From assembly GCA_900074725.1 (NCBI GenBank), contig LT598461.1:1718674-1782673 (forward strand): DNA of 64,000 bases, written 5' to 3'. The stretch is from Lachancea dasiensis. Taxonomy: Eukaryota; Ascomycota; Saccharomycetes; Saccharomycetales; Saccharomycetaceae. The notes beneath the pieces were generated by a model. That model was given only the letters and a program-made list of their open reading frames with translations. It was not told where the DNA came from and did not search any database. The position numbers and the translations under genes are program-made. The stretch's first letter is position 1. Each line of letters begins with the position of its first letter. Of the stretch, positions 1 through 11,541 are shown piece by piece.

Positions 1-1
1 T

Positions 2-3000
2 TTGATCCTTTGGTTCTTCCTTGCTAACTTTGTCATGCTGAATATCTTTATTGCAATTATAGCAGAGAGCTTAGATGTACCCGAGAAAGAGAAACGTCCA
101 TTACAAATTAAGCATTATTTGAGGCATGTTTACCCCGAGAAGATCAAAGAATACACTAATGCTACACTGGTACGACGTATTAAGGACAAGATCTTCAAAC
201 GATCTGTTAGCGAAGATTCTCGTGATTTTAGGCAATTTTTATTCAGAGGAACAGCTATAGTAAGTATTGCCCAGCAACACAACTTACTGAATCTAACAGA
301 GAAAGAGCGCGAAGAGAAAAATACTTTTTTTCTGAGATTCATCATCCCAAGACTTCTATGGAACAAACTGAAGGAATTGTCTTGGGCCAAATCTTATGTC
401 AATAATCCATTTTATCGCAAAACTGAAGTCATTTACGTGGAAAGTCCAGAATCAATGGAGCAGAACAAAAAATATTCTTTGAGGTTAAACGAGTTTGAAG
501 ACGAAAAGCTTCGATATCTCAAGCGGCATCCTTTCTACAACCACTCATACTATATTTTTCCTCACAATCATATCTTCCGCAAATTTTGCCAAAGCCTCAC
601 CCCCCCCAGCGTAGGAAAGCGGACTGACGGTCAAAGATTTTTTGAGGACGGTACCAGCTTTTATAACAGCCGGACTCGTTTCAAATATATCAAGCGGGAT
701 TTATTTGTTGGATTTATATCCGTATCAACTGTTTTCATGGTCGTTTATTCGTGCTTCATCACTCCTCTTTATCGCATGAAACATAGTGTGGTTGGTCGTT
801 GGTCAGTGTATTGTGACGCGGCTTTCGTTGCAATTTTCTCACTCGAGTTCATCATAAAGACTGTGGCTGACGGTTTGGTACACACACCAAACGCTTATCT
901 TCGTAATCCTTGGAACTGCATCGACATAATCGTACTGATCTCAATTTTGATCAATTTTGTGGCAAGCTTGAGAAAGAATGATGACCTCTCTCGCGTTTTT
1001 AAAGGATTGACTGCACTGAGAGCATTGAGATGTTTGACAATCAGCAAGACAGCTAGATCGACTTTCAATCAAGTTCTATTTGATGGATTGGGAAAAATTA
1101 TAGGTGCTGCGACTGTCTCACTTACTTTACTATTTCCATTCGCTGTATGGGGCTTAGGAATTTTCAGAGGGCGACTTGGGACTTGCAACGACCAAATGGG
1201 TCTGTCCCAATGCTACAATGAGTACACAACTGAGGTTTTTGATTTTCAGGTACTGTCACCCAGAGTGTATTCACAACCCTATTTATACATGGACTCCTTG
1301 GCTAGCTCGTTTCGTTCATTGTACGAAATAGTGTCCTTAGAAGGTTGGGTGGACATACTCAGTAATAGCATGGCGAGTACTGGAATTGGGACTATACCAG
1401 AAAAATTTGCGACACCCATGAATGGGCTGTTTTTTGTGCTTTTCAATTTCTTGAGCATGGTTTTTATTCTCACTCTTTTCGTTTCCTTCATCATCCGGAA
1501 TCACGCGAGAACGACTGGGAGTGCTTTCTTAACCATTGAAGAAAAATCATGGCTTGAAGTCAAGAGGCTTTTATCTCAGGTTAAACCAGAGCCTACCCCA
1601 GAGGTTCTGACAATGTCATCAGCGAGGTTTTTTATCTATCGTTTGGCCGTTGAACAGATGAATTTTTGGTATGCCCTTTTTTTGCAATTTGTTCTTTATT
1701 TACATATTGTGACCTTGCTTCTTTACAGATATCGCGAGACTAACACATTACAGCACTACCAGGATGCGATTTTCATGACGAGCACTACAATCTTCCTGAT
1801 CCAAGAGGTGTTGTATGTTATTGGTAAGGGAACAAGGCTGTGGTGGTTGAGACAGTGGGATGTTCTCAAATTATTTGTGATGCTCGCAGCATTCTGTCTA
1901 AACATTGCAAGGCTAGCTACAGAGGGCACTACGATTCTCGGTTTCACCCATGTTAGAGACATATTTCAGCTTGCAATATTTTTGTTGGTCATTCCACAAA
2001 ATGACGTACTCAGCGAACTAATTAATACGGCAAAGTCCAGTATGCCTTCGATACTGTCCCTAACTTACACCTGGGGCATTCTATTCTTGGTCTATGCTAT
2101 CGCACTTAATCAAATTTTCGGCCTGACGAGGTTGGGTGCCAACACTTCTGGGAACTTAAACTTTAGGACCGTCGTCAAAAGCTTGATTGTACTATTCAGA
2201 TGTAGCTTCGGTGAAGGTTGGAATTATATCATGGATGACCTAACCGTTACCTCACCATTTTGCTACACGGATGACGAGACCGGTCACTCTGACTGCGGTT
2301 CCAAACCATATGCGTATGTTTTGTTGATGTCCTGGAACGTCTTGTCAATGTACATTTTCTTGAATATGTTCGTTTCGTTGATTTTGGAAAACTTCAGCTA
2401 TCTGTATCATGCTGGATCAGGATCTAAAGCAGTAGCTAGGAGAGACGAAGTCAGGAGATTTAAGAACGCATGGAAGAAGTTTGATCCCGATGGTATCGGT
2501 GAAATCGAGCACAATCAACTACCACGCCTCATGCACTCATTTGATGGCCTTTTATCATTCAAAATTTGGGAAGGAAGACTTTCCGTGAAAAACCTTGTTA
2601 GCAGTTACATGACCGTCAACCCGCTGGATCCTTATGATGTCAAAGTTGATTTGGATGGTTTGAACAAAGAGCTATTGAGCATTGATCAAGCGAAGATCAT
2701 CGAAAGAAAACAACAATATCGAAGATTTATCCAGGAAGCACATTACCTTAGCGCATTCACAAATGGGACTAGCCTCAGCAGGCTCATTTTGCAAGTTCCA
2801 TTATACACTACTTACAAGCCCCAGGAATGCCTTGGTATTGATGACTTCGTGAAAAGACTATACGTTATGGGCAAAGTAGACAAGTTCTTGGAAAACGAAA
2901 GGAATGTCGACGTTTTAAAGATGGTAGTGACACGATGGAAGTTTCTGTACGAGAAGATGCGTGTAAAGGACGGTAGGGTGGAACCCGATGCAACAGACAA

Positions 3001-3190
3001 GTCAGCTGTGCCGAGTTTCTTGGTGACTGACTCTGATCTGCCTGGGACACCACACCTGAATTTCAGTGTGAATAATTTCAACTGGTCTCCAAGAAGAGTT
3101 AATCAAGAACGTTCGGACAGTATAAACGCTTTTTTGGGGATCGATGAAGCAGAAGAACCTGGCATTAGGGATGAAAGGAATAAGTTTTGA
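2..3190 (+). CDS. CCH1: CCH1, voltage-gated Ca2+ channel alpha subunit (3' part only)
   Basis: Plasma-membrane calcium channel pore subunit, which in yeast works with Mid1 in high-affinity Ca2+ uptake. The gene runs off the left edge; the 1062 residues seen are roughly the C-terminal half of a protein of about 2000 residues. The fragment opens in the last helix of repeat II and then holds repeats III and IV. The repeat III pore loop reads SLEGW (Glu near residue 447) and the repeat IV loop reads GEGW (Glu near residue 738), so both selectivity-filter acidic positions are present. A positively charged S4 helix (ALRALRCLTISKTAR) lies near residue 340. After IV-S6 there is an EF-hand-like loop starting DPDGIGEIE near residue 828. 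CRM1 follows on the same strand, as in S. cerevisiae. The true start lies outside the window; the first Met quoted by an ORF finder here is an artefact of the edge. Confidence 0.97.
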   Translation: MILWFFLANFVMLNIFIAIIAESLDVPEKEKRPLQIKHYLRHVYPEKIKEYTNATLVRRIKDKIFKRSVSEDSRDFRQFLFRGTAIVSIAQQHNLLNLTEKEREEKNTFFLRFIIPRLLWNKLKELSWAKSYVNNPFYRKTEVIYVESPESMEQNKKYSLRLNEFEDEKLRYLKRHPFYNHSYYIFPHNHIFRKFCQSLTPPSVGKRTDGQRFFEDGTSFYNSRTRFKYIKRDLFVGFISVSTVFMVVYSCFITPLYRMKHSVVGRWSVYCDAAFVAIFSLEFIIKTVADGLVHTPNAYLRNPWNCIDIIVLISILINFVASLRKNDDLSRVFKGLTALRALRCLTISKTARSTFNQVLFDGLGKIIGAATVSLTLLFPFAVWGLGIFRGRLGTCNDQMGLSQCYNEYTTEVFDFQVLSPRVYSQPYLYMDSLASSFRSLYEIVSLEGWVDILSNSMASTGIGTIPEKFATPMNGLFFVLFNFLSMVFILTLFVSFIIRNHARTTGSAFLTIEEKSWLEVKRLLSQVKPEPTPEVLTMSSARFFIYRLAVEQMNFWYALFLQFVLYLHIVTLLLYRYRETNTLQHYQDAIFMTSTTIFLIQEVLYVIGKGTRLWWLRQWDVLKLFVMLAAFCLNIARLATEGTTILGFTHVRDIFQLAIFLLVIPQNDVLSELINTAKSSMPSILSLTYTWGILFLVYAIALNQIFGLTRLGANTSGNLNFRTVVKSLIVLFRCSFGEGWNYIMDDLTVTSPFCYTDDETGHSDCGSKPYAYVLLMSWNVLSMYIFLNMFVSLILENFSYLYHAGSGSKAVARRDEVRRFKNAWKKFDPDGIGEIEHNQLPRLMHSFDGLLSFKIWEGRLSVKNLVSSYMTVNPLDPYDVKVDLDGLNKELLSIDQAKIIERKQQYRRFIQEAHYLSAFTNGTSLSRLILQVPLYTTYKPQECLGIDDFVKRLYVMGKVDKFLENERNVDVLKMVVTRWKFLYEKMRVKDGRVEPDATDKSAVPSFLVTDSDLPGTPHLNFSVNNFNWSPRRVNQERSDSINAFLGIDEAEEPGIRDERNKF

Positions 3191-3362
3191 TTAGAAGTTG
3201 ATATATGATTATTTTAATAGGCAAATATGGCGTCACATCGGGACGGCACTTGATTATCGAGAACGGCGAGATGGCCAACGTAGGAAAACTTTAGAAGAAA
3301 AGTCGCTTGGCGTCGTTTACTTGCATCTCTCGAAAAAAAAACAGCTTCGAACTCTCGACCCA

Positions 3363-3388
3363 GTCTCTCACCCATTTGGGTGAGAGAC
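3363..3388. repeat. perfect inverted repeat, 12-bp arms, 2-bp spacer
   Basis: The arm GTCTCTCACCCA is followed by TT and then its exact reverse complement. It lies about 175 bp past the CCH1 stop, outside any coding region. It could form a hairpin in the CCH1 3' UTR or be a bipartite protein site. Confidence 0.9.
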
Positions 3389-3843
3389 GAGGCTTTGAGA
3401 AGCTAGGCTTCTTGCAAAACGGTTTATTTATGTATAGTGATCGGGTACTCATTGCAAGTCGCTACTTCCATCCGATTTGCAGCCAACTTGCTGTTTCAAG
3501 AAACTTCTGCCAAACGCAGGCGATTCCCATAGATAAACCGACTTAAGCACTGAGCATAAGGATTATTTTTGACGGTCCTAATATCGCAAACATTCAAGTG
3601 TAGAATTGGTAAATGTTGTCTAAAAGCCCCCATATTTCTGATGTTATCATATATTGTGACATGGATTTTCAAACCAAATAAGAGGTCCCCCCCCCCACAT
3701 CTCCTGAAAGTGGTTCCTCGATCCTGCATCTCACGGTGCTCCGGACGTTAAAATGATCACGTCCTACTAAACAGTCACCTACATGGGAAGCTCGTCTTCA
3801 TGAGAAAAGAGTACGCAGAATTGACCCTAATCAGTCATCCATC

Positions 3844-3897
3844 GGTTACTGATGAGTCTGGCCCTCGCCCGGTTAGTGGTGAATCTGGCCCTCACCC
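3844..3897. repeat. tandem repeat, 2 x 27 bp
   Basis: Two adjacent 27-bp units, both containing TCTGGCCCTC, differ at four positions. The second unit starts directly after the first. No coding frame explains it. Confidence 0.85.
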
Positions 3898-4207
3898 CGT
3901 AGAATGCCCAGGTGTTTCATCTTTTGCCAGCATGACAAGCCCTGGGATTATTTAAAGGAAAAGCAGCCAAAATGGAGAAACTGAGAGAACTCACCTAGAG
4001 TTCGAATAGAAACAAATACCCTCATGACAGGTTACTCAATTGAACAATCCTTCGTGGGAACTTTTTTCCTTGGTTATTTCATACCTGTAGTTAAAAAGTT
4101 GAACTGCCTCATAGTTTCTCTTCGAACGGCAAGCCAAGTAAAGAAAACCCTTGTCACATATCTATTGATGACAGAATTAGTAAAATTTACTCCTGCTGAA
4201 ATACAGA

Positions 4208-4241
4208 ACTAAACTGGACATTAAACTAAACTGGACATTAA
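4208..4241. repeat. tandem repeat, 2 x 17 bp, identical copies
   Basis: The unit ACTAAACTGGACATTAA occurs twice without a gap, followed by a partial third start (ACT). Identity of the copies suggests a recent duplication. Confidence 0.9.
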
Positions 4242-4794
4242 ACTGATCCTGTTAGAAATGATAATAATATGTGATTATTTCAGGATTTTCATTCCATCGA
4301 AAAAAGCTCCACTAACTAATACAATTTACTCCTAAGCCAGAAATGGTGTCACTATTACAGATCTACTATTTAATGGAAGTGACAGTTGGCTCAAAACCAC
4401 TCGACTGCTCGTGAATTCTTTAATACGTATGACGTGATATATAAATTAAATAGGGTTCTACTTCTAAAATTTTCTATTGAAGAGTAGTACAGTATGCTGC
4501 GGCAAACTCCTTGTGCAGACCAAATTATTGTAAAATTGATCGATAGGTGTCTACTTTAGTGCTGTCTGGATTAGCTTGACTTGATTGAGAAAAGGCATTC
4601 ATAAAAGTTGGTAATTATCCTCTATTAAAGAGATTAAGTTATTCAGCTAATTGGCACACATTGAGCAATACTTGGGTTAAGTGCATAAAAATTTATTTGT
4701 AGCTCGAGGAGGTCAGCAATTTGCAGAAGGACGAGCGTCAATTGATATTATTGGGGTGTCGTCGGTGAGATAGCGACTCTATACAAAAAGAAAT

Positions 4795-7700
4795 ATGGAG
4801 TCGATCTTGGATTTTTCGCAAGAATTGAATATCAATGCGCTGGATCAAGTTGTGGACACTTTTTACAAGGGATCTGGCGCCCAACAGAAACAGGCCCAGG
4901 ATGTCCTGACGAAGTTCAAAGACCACCCAGATTCGTGGCAAAGAGCAGACCAAATTCTGCAGTTCTCTCAAAATCCTCAAACGAAATTCATCGGGCTCTC
5001 AATTTTGGATAAACTAATCACCACAAAGTGGAAAATGCTTCCACCGGAACACAGAATAGGGATTCGTAATTTCATCGTAGGAATGGTTATATCCCTGTGT
5101 CAAGACGATGCCGTTTTCCAGTCTCAAAAGAATCTCATCAACAAATGTGACCTCACTCTTGTGCAAGTTCTCAAGCAAGAGTGGCCTCAAAACTGGCCTG
5201 ATTTCATACCCGAGCTTGTTCAAAGCTCCCAATCGTCGGTCAATGTTTGCGAGAATAATATGGTCATTCTCAAACTTCTTTCCGAGGAAGTTTTCGACTT
5301 TTCTGCAGAGCAGATGACCCAAGCCAAAGCTTTACACTTAAAGACTTCTATGTCAAAAGAATTCGAACAAATTTTTAAACTTTGCTTTCAGGTTATGGAT
5401 GCAGGATCTACTACGTCGCTGGTAGTCGCTGCATTGGAATCGTTGCTGAGATACTTACACTGGATTCCTTATCACTACATTTACGACTCCAACCTTCTAG
5501 AACTCTTGAGTACGAAGTTTCTAAGCTCATCAGAGACTAGGGCAGTCACCATTAAATGTCTGACTGAAATCTCGAACCTAGAAATTCCTCAAAACGATGC
5601 CAAAGTTGCGGAACAAACTGTATTGTATTTCCAGAACACTCTACAGCAGGTGAGCAATAATGTTGTACCTGTAACCGCTGATTTAAAGGCAACTTACGCT
5701 ACTGCCAACGGCAGAGATCAATCCTTCCTGCAAGATTTTGCCATGCTTTTGACAACCTACTTGGCCCGCCACCGTGTTTTGCTGGAAAGCGACGAAAGAT
5801 TGAGGGAGCTCCTGCTAACAGCTCATCAATATTTGATCCAACTATCCAAAATCGACGAGCGGGAGCTTTTCAAAACAACGTTAGACTATTGGCATCATTT
5901 GGTTGCACATCTGTTCCAAGAGGTTCAAAAGTTGCCAGTCGCGGAACTTAATCCATTACTTCAGCTGTCAGTTGGCTCACAATCTATTAACTCCTCAGGT
6001 GGGGCTCCAAATCCCGAATTTTTAAAGAGATTTCCTCTAAAGAAGCATATCTATGATGGCATCTGCACTCAATTAAGATGGGTCGTCATTGAATCCATGG
6101 TCAGACCTGAAGAAGTTCTCATTGTGGAGAATGATGAAGGAGAAATCGTGAGAGAATTTGTTAAAGAATCCGACACTATCCAATTGTACAAATCGGAAAG
6201 GGAAGTTCTGGTATATTTGACTCATCTTGATGTTATGGATACCGAGGATATTATGATAAACAAGCTGGCTAGACAGATTGATGGCTCCGAATGGTCATGG
6301 CACAATATAAATACTCTGTGCTGGGCCATTGGTTCCATTTCAGGTACCATGAGCGAAGAAACCGAGAAGAGGTTTGTTGTCACTGTCATTAAAGATCTTC
6401 TGGCACTGACTGAAAAGAAGCGCGGTAAAGACAATAAAGCTGTAGTGGCTTCAAATATCATGTATGTCGTTGGACAATACCCTCGGTTCTTGAAAGCTCA
6501 TTGGAAGTTCCTGAAAACAGTCATCATCAAGCTTTTTGAGTTTATGCATGAAACACACGAGGGTGTTCAAGATATGGCTTGTGACACGTTCATCAAAATT
6601 GTTCGCAAATGCAAGCATCACTTTGTAGTCCAGCAGCCAAATGAATCTGAACCGTTTATTCAAACCATTATTAGAGAGATTCAAAGTACCACCGCTGATC
6701 TTCAGCCTCAACAAGTCCACACTTTCTATAAGGCCTGCGGAGTAATCATATCTGATGAGAGAAACGTTGGCGAAAGAGAGCGTCTCCTGGGTGACTTGAT
6801 GCAGTTGCCGAACATGGCCTGGGATGCAATTGTTGAACAATCATCCGCCAATCCCGACCTTCTTCTTGATCCTGAGACTGTTAAAATTATTGCTAACATA
6901 TTGAAAACAAATGTTGCAGTTTGTTCTACCATGGGTGCCTCTTTTTACCCACAGTTGGGCCATATTTATTATAATATGCTTCAACTTTACCGAGCAGTCT
7001 CTTCAATGATTTCAAGCCAGGTCTCCAGTGAGGGTTTGATAGCCACCAAGACTCCAAAAGTACGTGGACTGAGGACTATCAAGAAAGAAGTCCTTAAACT
7101 AATTGAATTTTACATTTCTCACGCTAACAACCTGGATGAAGTAGTAAAGGTCCTCGTGGAGCCTCTGTTGAATGCCGTTCTGGAAGACTACATGAATAAT
7201 GTTCCTGACGCCAGAGATGCGGAAGTCTTGAACTGTATGACCACTGTTGTTCGGAAGGTTGGTCACATGATCCCTAGCGGCGTCATTCTGATTTTACAGA
7301 GTGTTTTCGAGTGCACTTTAGACATGATCAACAAAGATTTCACTGAGTACCCAGAGCATCGCGTTGAGTTCTATAGACTTTTGAAAGAGATCAATAGCAG
7401 ATCATTCAATGCATTGCTGGAGCTACCGTCAGCTGCCTTCAAGTTGTTCGTGGACGCTATTTGCTGGGCATTCAAACATAATAATAGAGACGTTGAAGTC
7501 AATGGCTTACAACTAGCTCTCGATTTGACTAAAAACATCGCTGCTTTGGGCGCAACACCATTTTCCAATGCTTTCTATGAGAACTTCTACTTTACCTTCA
7601 TCAGCGAGACTTTCTATGTCCTAACCGATTCAGATCATAAATCAGGGTTTTCTAAGCAATCCCTTCTCCTAATGAGATTGATATCTCTGGTTCAGGAGAA

Positions 7701-8049
7701 TCAGATTAGTGTTCCCTTGTATCAACCTGGCGAAGTTCCTGAGGGAACAACCAACCAATTATACTTGGCGAATTACATGGCTGGAATGTTGAGCAGCGCT
7801 TTTCCACACTTGAGTCAAGAACAAATAACCGGATTTGTGAGTGCATTGATCAAGCAATACCAAGATCCTGCTAAATTTTCAGCCACGCTGAGAGATTTCT
7901 TGGTTCAGATTAAGGAATTTGGTGGAGATCCTACTGATTATCTTTTTGCAGAGGATAAGGAAAAGGCATTTGAGGAAAAGATCAGGGTGGAAAAGGAAAG
8001 GGCTGCTGCTGTCGGTGGTCTGCTGAAACCGTCGGAACTCGAAGATTGA
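4795..8049 (+). CDS. CRM1: CRM1/XPO1, exportin-1
   Basis: Karyopherin of the importin-beta family that exports leucine-rich NES cargo, and pre-ribosomal subunits through adaptors, from the nucleus with Ran-GTP. The 1084 residues match the S. cerevisiae length. The whole protein is helical HEAT repeats; the NES-groove block is strongly conserved ([14 protein letters not shown], then [20 protein letters not shown] near 532-551). Residue 539, the position equal to human Cys528, is threonine, so the protein is predicted to be naturally insensitive to leptomycin B. The C-terminal helix and acidic tail (PSELED) are intact. The ATG at 4795 gives the family N-terminus. It converges on MRPL9 200 bp downstream. 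Confidence 0.99.
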   Translation: MESILDFSQELNINALDQVVDTFYKGSGAQQKQAQDVLTKFKDHPDSWQRADQILQFSQNPQTKFIGLSILDKLITTKWKMLPPEHRIGIRNFIVGMVISLCQDDAVFQSQKNLINKCDLTLVQVLKQEWPQNWPDFIPELVQSSQSSVNVCENNMVILKLLSEEVFDFSAEQMTQAKALHLKTSMSKEFEQIFKLCFQVMDAGSTTSLVVAALESLLRYLHWIPYHYIYDSNLLELLSTKFLSSSETRAVTIKCLTEISNLEIPQNDAKVAEQTVLYFQNTLQQVSNNVVPVTADLKATYATANGRDQSFLQDFAMLLTTYLARHRVLLESDERLRELLLTAHQYLIQLSKIDERELFKTTLDYWHHLVAHLFQEVQKLPVAELNPLLQLSVGSQSINSSGGAPNPEFLKRFPLKKHIYDGICTQLRWVVIESMVRPEEVLIVENDEGEIVREFVKESDTIQLYKSEREVLVYLTHLDVMDTEDIMINKLARQIDGSEWSWHNINTLCWAIGSISGTMSEETEKRFVVTVIKDLLALTEKKRGKDNKAVVASNIMYVVGQYPRFLKAHWKFLKTVIIKLFEFMHETHEGVQDMACDTFIKIVRKCKHHFVVQQPNESEPFIQTIIREIQSTTADLQPQQVHTFYKACGVIISDERNVGERERLLGDLMQLPNMAWDAIVEQSSANPDLLLDPETVKIIANILKTNVAVCSTMGASFYPQLGHIYYNMLQLYRAVSSMISSQVSSEGLIATKTPKVRGLRTIKKEVLKLIEFYISHANNLDEVVKVLVEPLLNAVLEDYMNNVPDARDAEVLNCMTTVVRKVGHMIPSGVILILQSVFECTLDMINKDFTEYPEHRVEFYRLLKEINSRSFNALLELPSAAFKLFVDAICWAFKHNNRDVEVNGLQLALDLTKNIAALGATPFSNAFYENFYFTFISETFYVLTDSDHKSGFSKQSLLLMRLISLVQENQISVPLYQPGEVPEGTTNQLYLANYMAGMLSSAFPHLSQEQITGFVSALIKQYQDPAKFSATLRDFLVQIKEFGGDPTDYLFAEDKEKAFEEKIRVEKERAAAVGGLLKPSELED

Positions 8050-8249
8050 ACGCAGAGGTACATGCGCTAGGACTAACATAGATAATTTTTTTGGCAGTAA
8101 GTAATTATTATTCGCTGGTGTGTATCCAAAAAAGTCATTGATCTTTGAGTTCACACTAATTGAATCCGTCGATAACGCTTATTGGTGAACTGCAAAATTG
8201 AGATAGGTTTTGTATATACATGATTAATTATGAAGGTCAGCGGCGATTA

Positions 8250-9062
8250 TTACTCAGTGAATTTTGGACCCTTCTTGATCGCATCCTGAATCTTTACGTA
8301 ACCGCCATTGGGACCTGCCACCGAACCTTTTACTATTACCACCCCGTTTTCGTCGTCAACTTTCAAAATCTGAGAATTTTGGATTGTGACTTGTTGAACA
8401 CCCATATGACCAGGCATTTTTTTGCCTGGTAAGACACGACCTGGTGTCTGATTTTGACCATAGGAACCACCCTTTCTATGCGAAATAGAAACACCATGGG
8501 AAGCCTTCAGACCCTTGAAGTTATGGCGTTTCATGACACCAGCAAAGCCTTTACCCTTGCTGATCGACCTCAGGTCAACATACTGCGCAGTTTGAAAAAA
8601 TGATGGTTTGATTAGGGTTCCAACGGGCAATAAACCCGATTCGGATTTTACACGAAATTCAGCAACCTTCTCCTTAGGGTTGACAACTTTGGATGCGAAA
8701 TGGCCTAACATTTGGCGTGACACTTTTGTAGGGTGTTTATTTCCGTAACCCACCTGACATGCAATATAGCCATCTTGCTGCATTGTTCTGTGCATTATGA
8801 CTTCGACGTTATTGAGCTCGAGGACTGTGGCGGCCACCCTATTACCGGTAGCTTCGTCAAAAAATGGAACCATGCCTCTCTTTACCCCCAAAGCGCCGCA
8901 TCTATGTGGCAGTCTTCTCCTCAGTTGAGCTTGTTCCGGACAATGATTTATCACTGGCGCAATGCTTGCAACTGTGGAAGTCACAGACGGAGCAACCAGA
9001 GACGCTCTAAACGATGCCGATCTCCTTTGAACTTTAAACAAATTGGCAATAATAGAGCTCAT
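8250..9062 (-). CDS. MRPL9: MRPL9, mitochondrial large-subunit ribosomal protein uL3m
   Basis: Mitoribosomal uL3, an early-assembling protein of the large subunit with a loop that approaches the peptidyl-transferase centre. The 270-residue length equals the yeast family norm. The first 40 or so residues are basic, Ser/Ala-rich and non-acidic, as for a mitochondrial presequence. The uL3 core follows: [15 protein letters not shown], then [15 protein letters not shown] and [24 protein letters not shown], the signature uL3 loop. Convergent with CRM1, as in S. cerevisiae. Confidence 0.98.
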   Translation of the reverse strand: MSSIIANLFKVQRRSASFRASLVAPSVTSTVASIAPVINHCPEQAQLRRRLPHRCGALGVKRGMVPFFDEATGNRVAATVLELNNVEVIMHRTMQQDGYIACQVGYGNKHPTKVSRQMLGHFASKVVNPKEKVAEFRVKSESGLLPVGTLIKPSFFQTAQYVDLRSISKGKGFAGVMKRHNFKGLKASHGVSISHRKGGSYGQNQTPGRVLPGKKMPGHMGVQQVTIQNSQILKVDDENGVVIVKGSVAGPNGGYVKIQDAIKKGPKFTE

Positions 9063-9417
9063 TATGGAGCACTAAACAACAATGGAGGAGATTTCTAGAG
9101 TTTCACAGCTACAAAGCGATGGTCTGCTTCAAGATGGATTTCGTAGTCAATTTCCTAAAATTTTCTTGTTCAGCTACTCGTTCAACGCGATCCATACGAA
9201 GAACCTCGATCAGACGAGGTCATCGCCGGTACTTGGTAGCACTCTGCCTGAGACCCCGCCTACTTGTCACATTAGCCAGTATCTTCTGTAATCAATTACC
9301 AAAATCTATCAGGACAGAGCCGTCTTTTCCAATTTCTTCTTTCTAGCGGAGTTTCGCTCAAAATCATTTTGTTCTGATAATATCTTATGTACAGGTATAC
9401 TACGAGACGCAGTGTTT
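9063..9417. other. MRPL9 promoter / MRPL6 3' region, 355 bp
   Basis: Both flanking genes read leftward. I see no further gene, no tRNA and no strong motif; small open frames here have no recognisable product. Confidence 0.6.
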
Positions 9418-10095
9418 CTATTTTATCTTCTTATCCTTAAGAGTAATCGTTTCATCGTTGAGATAAATACCTTTACCTTTGTATGGTTCAGGAGGATGGA
9501 ATTTGCGCAAGTTAGCGGCAAACAGGTAAACCTGTTGCTTATCGCAGCCCTCAATGATCAGCGAAGTGGGCACGGGAGAGGTCACCGTGATACCCTCGGG
9601 GATCGGAAGACCTTGCATGATGGAGGCACCCACCTTGACACTAACAAATTTGCCCTCTTGTTCAAGTTGAGCACGGTAGCCAGTACCCACGAACTTCAGT
9701 ACTGCCATATGGCCTTCATTCACACCAACAACGTGATTATGCAAATGGCTTCTCACAGTGCCCCAGAGAGATTTCTGCATCTTGTCCTTTTCGTCTTGGA
9801 CTAAAACAGTCAGCTTCCCGCCATCCTCCTGGACACTGACGAATTCCGGAACTCGCATTGACAGCGAGCCCTTGGGCCCACTGACGGAATATACTTGTGA
9901 GAGTTTCAAAGACTTTTTGCCCTTCCTGATAACATAGGCCGGCTTTAATTCTGTGACACGGAAGGCGGTTTCCGTGGTGGTGTATATCGGTAGAGATCCA
10001 ATATGTGATAGAATAGATCCGCTTGCGCTAAACTGCCGTTTGAAAGCGGGTTGTATGAGATTTAGGCAGTGAGAAATGCCCCTGGTGAATGTCAT
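9418..10095 (-). CDS. MRPL6: MRPL6, mitochondrial large-subunit ribosomal protein uL6m
   Basis: Mitoribosomal uL6. The product is 225 residues against about 214 in S. cerevisiae. A basic presequence ([20 protein letters not shown]) precedes the two uL6 repeats. The C-terminal repeat holds [20 protein letters not shown] and ends with the family motif [16 protein letters not shown]. In S. cerevisiae this gene (YHR147C) lies beside IMP3, whereas MRPL9 lies on the sister region; here they are adjacent, consistent with a pre-duplication order. It is divergent from IMP3. Confidence 0.97.
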   Translation of the reverse strand: MTFTRGISHCLNLIQPAFKRQFSASGSILSHIGSLPIYTTTETAFRVTELKPAYVIRKGKKSLKLSQVYSVSGPKGSLSMRVPEFVSVQEDGGKLTVLVQDEKDKMQKSLWGTVRSHLHNHVVGVNEGHMAVLKFVGTGYRAQLEQEGKFVSVKVGASIMQGLPIPEGITVTSPVPTSLIIEGCDKQQVYLFAANLRKFHPPEPYKGKGIYLNDETITLKDKKIK

Positions 10096-10821
10096 TGCGC
10101 GAAACGAGAGCCCTGCACCAGAGAATTGGCCTTAAGTAGATGTAAATGTCTGTCCTCCGCTGAAGTAACTAATAATGATCATCAAATTTTCTAAATCGCC
10201 ATACACGAGGCCATAAGTCTGGATCTGTTGTTCGAGCTAAGAGAGGGCAGTTCAATCGACTCGTGAGATCACACCCTCTAGGCTGAATTCTAGAATGAGT
10301 TTGTCTATTCAGTTCTGATTATTTTACTTCTATGGTGCTTCGTTGTGTGCTTTCTGTGTTGGTTTCATTTTCACATTTGCATGCTAGACTCACAGCCCGA
10401 CTTTTGGAGGTTGGCCATTAAAATAGCAGATCGTTCGCGCTACCCTCATCATCTGCAAACTTTCACGTCGTTTTGATCGCAGTTGCGGGGAAAGAAATTC
10501 AAAGAGAGTGCATACCTCGTACACTTTGCTGCTCCAGGGACGGCGTAAGTTGAAAACGCTATCTGAAGCTGATCTCAATAGGCTAACGCCTTCCATGAGA
10601 AAGTGTCGCGTCTGGACCTATGTTACTCTTGTCAGTATGTATCGCGCCATCTAAGTGATTTTCCAGTCAATCTTCTAGTCACAACACCATACAGTGTGTA
10701 GTAACCTTGCACGACTACAATTTTTCATTTATCAAATGAATAGATGGGCCATCTCATCGCATCTCATCACTTACATTAGCGTTAAGATCAAGGTTAGATC
10801 TAGTTATACCTTTACCGCACC
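10096..10821. other. MRPL6-IMP3 divergent promoter region
   Basis: No gene is visible in these 726 bp. A PAC element and a degenerate RRPE lie on the IMP3 side (10719-10760), in keeping with ribosome-biogenesis control of IMP3. Confidence 0.6.
10719..10760 (-). promoter_or_regulatory. PAC box with degenerate RRPE upstream of IMP3
   Basis: CTCATCGC at 10753-10760 is the reverse complement of the PAC core GCGATGAG. AATTTTTCA at 10719-10727 resembles the reverse of RRPE (TGAAAAATTT). Both lie 60-105 bp before the IMP3 ATG. PAC and RRPE are known motifs of yeast ribosome-biogenesis promoters, bound by Dot6/Tod6 and Stb3. Confidence 0.65.
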
Positions 10822-11373
10822 ATGGTCCGCAAACTCAAGCATCATGAGCAGAAACTGCTCAAAAAAGTGGATTTTCTAGACTGGAAACAAGACCAAGGTC
10901 ATAGAGACACGCAGGTGATGCGCACCTACCACATTCAAAATAGAGAAGATTACCACAAGTACAACAGAATATGTGGCGATATTCGCCGTCTTTCACACAA
11001 ACTGTCGCTTCTGCCGCCAACGGACTCATATCGCATAAAACACGAACAGCTCCTGTTGGAGAAGTTGTACTCCATGGGCATATTAGCGACAAAATCCAAA
11101 ATCTCAGACCTAGAGAACAAGGTAACGGTTAGCGCAATTTGCAGAAGGCGGTTGCCAGTTATCATGCATCGACTAAAAATGGCGGAGTCCCTATCAGACG
11201 CGGTCAAATTCATAGAACAAGGGCACGTAAGAGTGGGTCCCAACCTTATCACGGACCCTGCTTTTCTGGTAACTCGTAATTTGGAGGACTACGTTACATG
11301 GGTCGACAGTTCAAAGATCAAGAAGACAATTTTGAGATACAGAAACCAAATTGACGACTTTGACTTCGCTTGA
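10822..11373 (+). CDS. IMP3: IMP3, U3 snoRNP / SSU processome protein
   Basis: Nucleolar protein that helps U3 snoRNA pair with pre-18S rRNA; related to the S4/uS4 family. The 183 residues equal the S. cerevisiae length. The N-terminus [22 protein letters not shown] is diagnostic, and an S4 RNA-binding domain covers about residues 108-175 ([20 protein letters not shown] then [13 protein letters not shown]). It converges on the TOS2/SKG6 gene. Confidence 0.99.
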   Translation: MVRKLKHHEQKLLKKVDFLDWKQDQGHRDTQVMRTYHIQNREDYHKYNRICGDIRRLSHKLSLLPPTDSYRIKHEQLLLEKLYSMGILATKSKISDLENKVTVSAICRRRLPVIMHRLKMAESLSDAVKFIEQGHVRVGPNLITDPAFLVTRNLEDYVTWVDSSKIKKTILRYRNQIDDFDFA

Positions 11374-11541
11374 ATGGCGTGACTGTGATCATGACACGCG
11401 GTATCAGACGGATGCGATTGAATAGTTTATAATGCTGTTATGCTGTTGTATTTATACAATGATTTTTTTTTTACAGAAAATCAATAACTTCTTGACATAG
11501 CGAGAGCCGTGTGGCTCTTTTGAACTCCATTTTCTCCCCAA

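Larger units (their letters stand above)
3191..4794. other. CCH1-CRM1 intergenic region, 1.6 kb
   Basis: No convincing gene. It holds a perfect 12-bp-arm inverted repeat at 3363-3388, a two-copy 27-bp tandem repeat at 3844-3897, a perfect two-copy 17-bp tandem repeat at 4208-4241, a run of C near 3690, and a 62-codon ATG-started frame at 4024-4212 that I do not recognise and do not call. The last few hundred bases must contain the CRM1 promoter. Confidence 0.7.

Noticed and set aside
6451-6840. 129-codon minus-strand frame
   Set aside because: Lies wholly inside CRM1, whose protein is conserved throughout.
11503-11518. AGAGCC-GTGT-GGCTCT hairpin followed by T's between IMP3 and TOS2/SKG6
   Set aside because: Looks like a bacterial intrinsic terminator, but yeast mRNA ends are not formed this way; 6-bp arms are common by chance.
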